DNA from: an uncultured Sphingobium sp.
Lineage (GTDB): Bacteria; Pseudomonadota; Alphaproteobacteria; Sphingomonadales; Sphingomonadaceae
NCBI GenBank assembly: GCA_913773715.1
Contig: CAJYHD010000076.1
Coordinates: 1-15,838 of the forward strand
DNA: 15,838 bases
Direction of reading: 5' to 3'
Part shown: piece by piece, positions 13,382 through 15,838 of the stretch
Layout: each line of letters starts with the position of its first letter
Numbering within the stretch: the stretch's first letter is position 1
Made by a program: the position numbers and the translations under genes
The notes under the pieces: generated by a model
The model's database searches: none
Told to the model about the DNA's origin: nothing
What the model saw: only the letters and a program-made list of their open reading frames with translations

Positions 13382-15838
13382 ATGGCGAAGACCGGCTTCA
13401 TAGCCCGCCTGCTCGGCGATACGCGCGCACCCGACCAGGGAACACCCTCGCATGGCGCGCCGATGCTGTCGCAGTGGCTGCCGTATCGCAGCTACGACGC
13501 GCGGCACGACCTGTTCTACCAGACCGACAGCATCGCGTTCGCGCTGGAACTCGCGCCGCTCATGGGTGCGGACGAGCGCACCGGGGAGATCATCGCGCAG
13601 ATGCTGTCCGAGAGCGTCCCGCCCAGCGCGCGGGTCCAGCTGCTCGCATTCCAGAGCCCGCGTGTGGGCGCGCTGATCGCGCAATATGCGCTGCCGCGCT
13701 ACAAGGCGGGCGGCATCCATCGCAAGATCGCCGAGCGGCGGTCGGCGTTCCTGCGTCACGGCGCATGGGTATCGATGTCGAAGGACGGACCGTTCCACGT
13801 CCGCAACCATCGCATCTTCCTGTCGGTCTCGATCCGTAGCGGGAAGGCGACACCGGAGGAGCTGACCGGCGTCCGCGACAGCATCGTCTCGACGCTGCAG
13901 TCGATCGACATGCCGGCAACCCGGCTGAAGCCGGTCGATCTGATCGCGCTGATCGACGACATCACCGCGCCGGCGTTCGACGTCTCCGACCACGTCTCGG
14001 AATATTCAGAACTCGATCCGATCGCCGACCAATGCGTGCGGCGCGACGTCCAGACCGTCGTCCAGGCCGACCGCCTGCTGGTATCGGTCGAGCCGCTGCG
14101 CGCGGTGACGAACCTGTCGGGCGAGACGCAGTATCAGGAGATCCGGCCCGACACGTTCGACTATCGCTTCTTCTCGGTCAGGAACCTGCCGAACCGCTGG
14201 GCGCCGTGGGACGTGCAGAAGCTGATCGGCGACATGTTCTCCGACAAGCTGCGCCCGGGGTGCCCGACTCTCACGTCGCTATGCCTGTGCTACCAGGACG
14301 AACAGGCCGCCTCGTCTAAGGCCGGTTACAAGTTCATGCGTACGTCGAGCCTGGCGGACTCGAAGTCGGCGCGGCTGCTCCCGCAGCTGAAGGACCAGAG
14401 CCGCGAATGGGAGCATGTCACCCAGGAGCTGCGTCTCGGCAAGAAGCTGGTGCAGGCCTATTATGCGGTAGGCATCATCAGCCCGAAGGGGCAGGGGGAC
14501 GCTAACGAGCGCACCGTCAAGTCGATGTACAAGGCGGCCGGGTGGGACCTGCTCGACGAGCGGTTCCTCCAGATCATGGCGTTCATGTCGTGTCTGCCGA
14601 TGACGCTCGGCAACGGGCTCGACAGCGACCTGAAGCGCATGAAGCGGCTGCGCACGATGCTGACCTCGACCGCGGCGAATATGCTGCCGATCCAGGGCGA
14701 GTATCTCGGCGGGCATCTGCCGCACCTGATGTTCATCGGGCGGCGCGGCCAGCCCTTCTTCTGGTCGCCGTTCGAGAACAAGGCCGGCAACCACAATGTC
14801 GCGGTGTTCGGCAAGTCCGGCTCGGGCAAGTCGGTCGCGCTGCAAGAGCTGTGCGCGGCGTTCGCCGGCGTGGGCGCCAAGATCATCGTGATCGATGACG
14901 GCCGCTCGTTCGAGCATATGGCCAAGAGCCTGGGCGGCAACTTCGTCGAGTTTCGCCTGCGCGACGGGTTCAGCCTCAATCCGTTCTCGATGATCGACGA
15001 GACGCTGGTGGCGCAGGACGAGGATTATCTCGTCGACGCGCTGGCGATGCTCAAGTCGATCATCGGGCAGATGGGCCGTCACATCGACAAGCTCAACGAC
15101 ACCGAGCGCGGTCTGATCGATCGTGCGGTCAACCAGGTGTGGGAGGCCAAGGGCAGGGGAGGGTGCGTCGACGACGTGATCGAGGCGCTCGGCTCCGACG
15201 GCTCTGTGCAGGGGACGGATCTCGCGATCGCGATGTTCCCGTTCTCGGGAAAGGGCACCTACGGCAGCTTCTTCACCGGTGAGGCGTCGGTGGACATGTC
15301 GAACGCGCTAACGGTGTTCGAACTCTCGGACCTGTCGAGCCGCGAGGAACTGCGCTCGGTCGTGCTGACCGCGATCATGTTCATGTCGTCGCAGACGATG
15401 CGCCGGATGGACCGCCAGATCCCCAAGGCGCTGCTGATCGACGAGGCGTGGCAGATGCTGCGCGGTGGGTCGATGGCCGATTTCGTCGAGACCTACAGCC
15501 GAACCTGCCGCAAATATGGCGCCTCGCTCATCACCGCGACGCAGAGCCTCAACGACTATTACAAGTCGGAAGGGAGCCTCGCGGCGCTGGAGAACTCCGA
15601 CTGGTCGGTCATCCTGATGCAGAAGCCCGACACGATCTCGGACTTCCAGAAGCACGGCCGCTTCGACATGGACCCCTACACCGAAAGCCTGCTGCGTTCG
15701 CTGAAGCGCAACGGCGCGGAATATTCCGACATCCTCATCAAGGGGCCGGAATCGATGGCGGTCGGGCGGCTCGTCCTCGATAAATATTCGGCGACGCTCT
15801 ATTCCTCCAGCCCGCAGACCTTCGCCGATATCGAGCAT
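13382..15838 (+). CDS. traC: Type IV secretion ATPase TraC (VirB4-like), partial at 3' end
   Basis: TraC is the cytoplasmic ATPase that powers pilus assembly. Reading from ATG 13382 the frame is open through 819 codons to the last base of the window, with no stop. The N-terminal part is the TraC-specific domain (PMLSQWLPYRSYD...). The C-terminal part is the VirB4-type P-loop ATPase, with Walker A GKSGSGKS at residues 477-484 and Walker B LLIDEAW at 684-690, followed by TATQSLNDYY and VILMQKPDTISDF. F TraC is 875 aa, so probably some 30-60 residues are missing at the window edge. A GGAGG motif lies about ten bases before the start, and the gene follows traV closely. Confidence 0.94.
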   Translation, partial: MAKTGFIARLLGDTRAPDQGTPSHGAPMLSQWLPYRSYDARHDLFYQTDSIAFALELAPLMGADERTGEIIAQMLSESVPPSARVQLLAFQSPRVGALIAQYALPRYKAGGIHRKIAERRSAFLRHGAWVSMSKDGPFHVRNHRIFLSVSIRSGKATPEELTGVRDSIVSTLQSIDMPATRLKPVDLIALIDDITAPAFDVSDHVSEYSELDPIADQCVRRDVQTVVQADRLLVSVEPLRAVTNLSGETQYQEIRPDTFDYRFFSVRNLPNRWAPWDVQKLIGDMFSDKLRPGCPTLTSLCLCYQDEQAASSKAGYKFMRTSSLADSKSARLLPQLKDQSREWEHVTQELRLGKKLVQAYYAVGIISPKGQGDANERTVKSMYKAAGWDLLDERFLQIMAFMSCLPMTLGNGLDSDLKRMKRLRTMLTSTAANMLPIQGEYLGGHLPHLMFIGRRGQPFFWSPFENKAGNHNVAVFGKSGSGKSVALQELCAAFAGVGAKIIVIDDGRSFEHMAKSLGGNFVEFRLRDGFSLNPFSMIDETLVAQDEDYLVDALAMLKSIIGQMGRHIDKLNDTERGLIDRAVNQVWEAKGRGGCVDDVIEALGSDGSVQGTDLAIAMFPFSGKGTYGSFFTGEASVDMSNALTVFELSDLSSREELRSVVLTAIMFMSSQTMRRMDRQIPKALLIDEAWQMLRGGSMADFVETYSRTCRKYGASLITATQSLNDYYKSEGSLAALENSDWSVILMQKPDTISDFQKHGRFDMDPYTESLLRSLKRNGAEYSDILIKGPESMAVGRLVLDKYSATLYSSSPQTFADIEH

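Noticed and set aside
12664..13839. Forward open frame of 391 codons overlapping traV and traC
   Set aside because: It is extremely Arg-rich and out of frame with two well-supported Tra proteins.

Overview
The window is GC-rich alphaproteobacterial DNA. Codon use and the character of the Tra and Mer-type proteins suggest a sphingomonad (Sphingomonas, Sphingobium or Novosphingobium); this is inference, since there is no rRNA or housekeeping marker. It looks like part of a conjugative plasmid or integrated conjugative element that carries accessory DNA.

Positions 1-2475 are an IS21-family insertion sequence (istA, istB) with tandem terminal repeats at its right end; its extreme left terminus lies outside the window. 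The IS ends inside a leftward gene (2476-2652), leaving only 59 N-terminal codons of a helix-turn-helix protein that is probably a transposase. That stub is translationally coupled to a serine resolvase gene (2649-3311). A candidate res dyad lies at 3425-3452. Together these look like the remains of a transposon recombination module.

Positions 3495-6450 are a metal (probably mercury) resistance locus. A MerR-family regulator reads left. A tightly packed rightward operon encodes a MerC-like transporter, a MerT-like transporter, a 73-aa cysteine-rich GDCCVxC protein and a 448-aa flavin disulfide oxidoreductase related to MerA. There is no merP or merB. The reductase has the redox-active Cys pair but lacks MerA's N-terminal metal-binding domain and C-terminal vicinal Cys pair; the small GDCCVxC protein ends in such a pair.

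Positions 6451-8396 are a visibly AT-richer control region: a gene-free stretch with a family of TCTC-N8-TGCGC repeats and small dyads, a ribbon-helix-helix-like gene, an XRE-like helix-turn-helix gene with its own operator-like palindrome, an unrecognised leftward gene, and two exact copies of a 20-bp motif flanking the divergent start of the transfer operon.

Positions 8397-15838 are the start of an F-type type IV secretion (conjugation) operon in the order traA-traL-traE-traK-traB-dsbC-traV-traC, with start/stop overlaps at most junctions. traC is open to the end of the window. TraA is the pilin, TraL and TraE are inner-membrane components, TraK/TraB/TraV form the outer-membrane core, the DsbC-like protein probably handles disulfides in periplasmic Tra proteins, and TraC is the ATPase. 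The repeats at 6526-6701 are either a transposon end bounding the mer cargo or an oriT/relaxosome region; their position beside a ribbon-helix-helix gene and the tra operon makes the second reading attractive.
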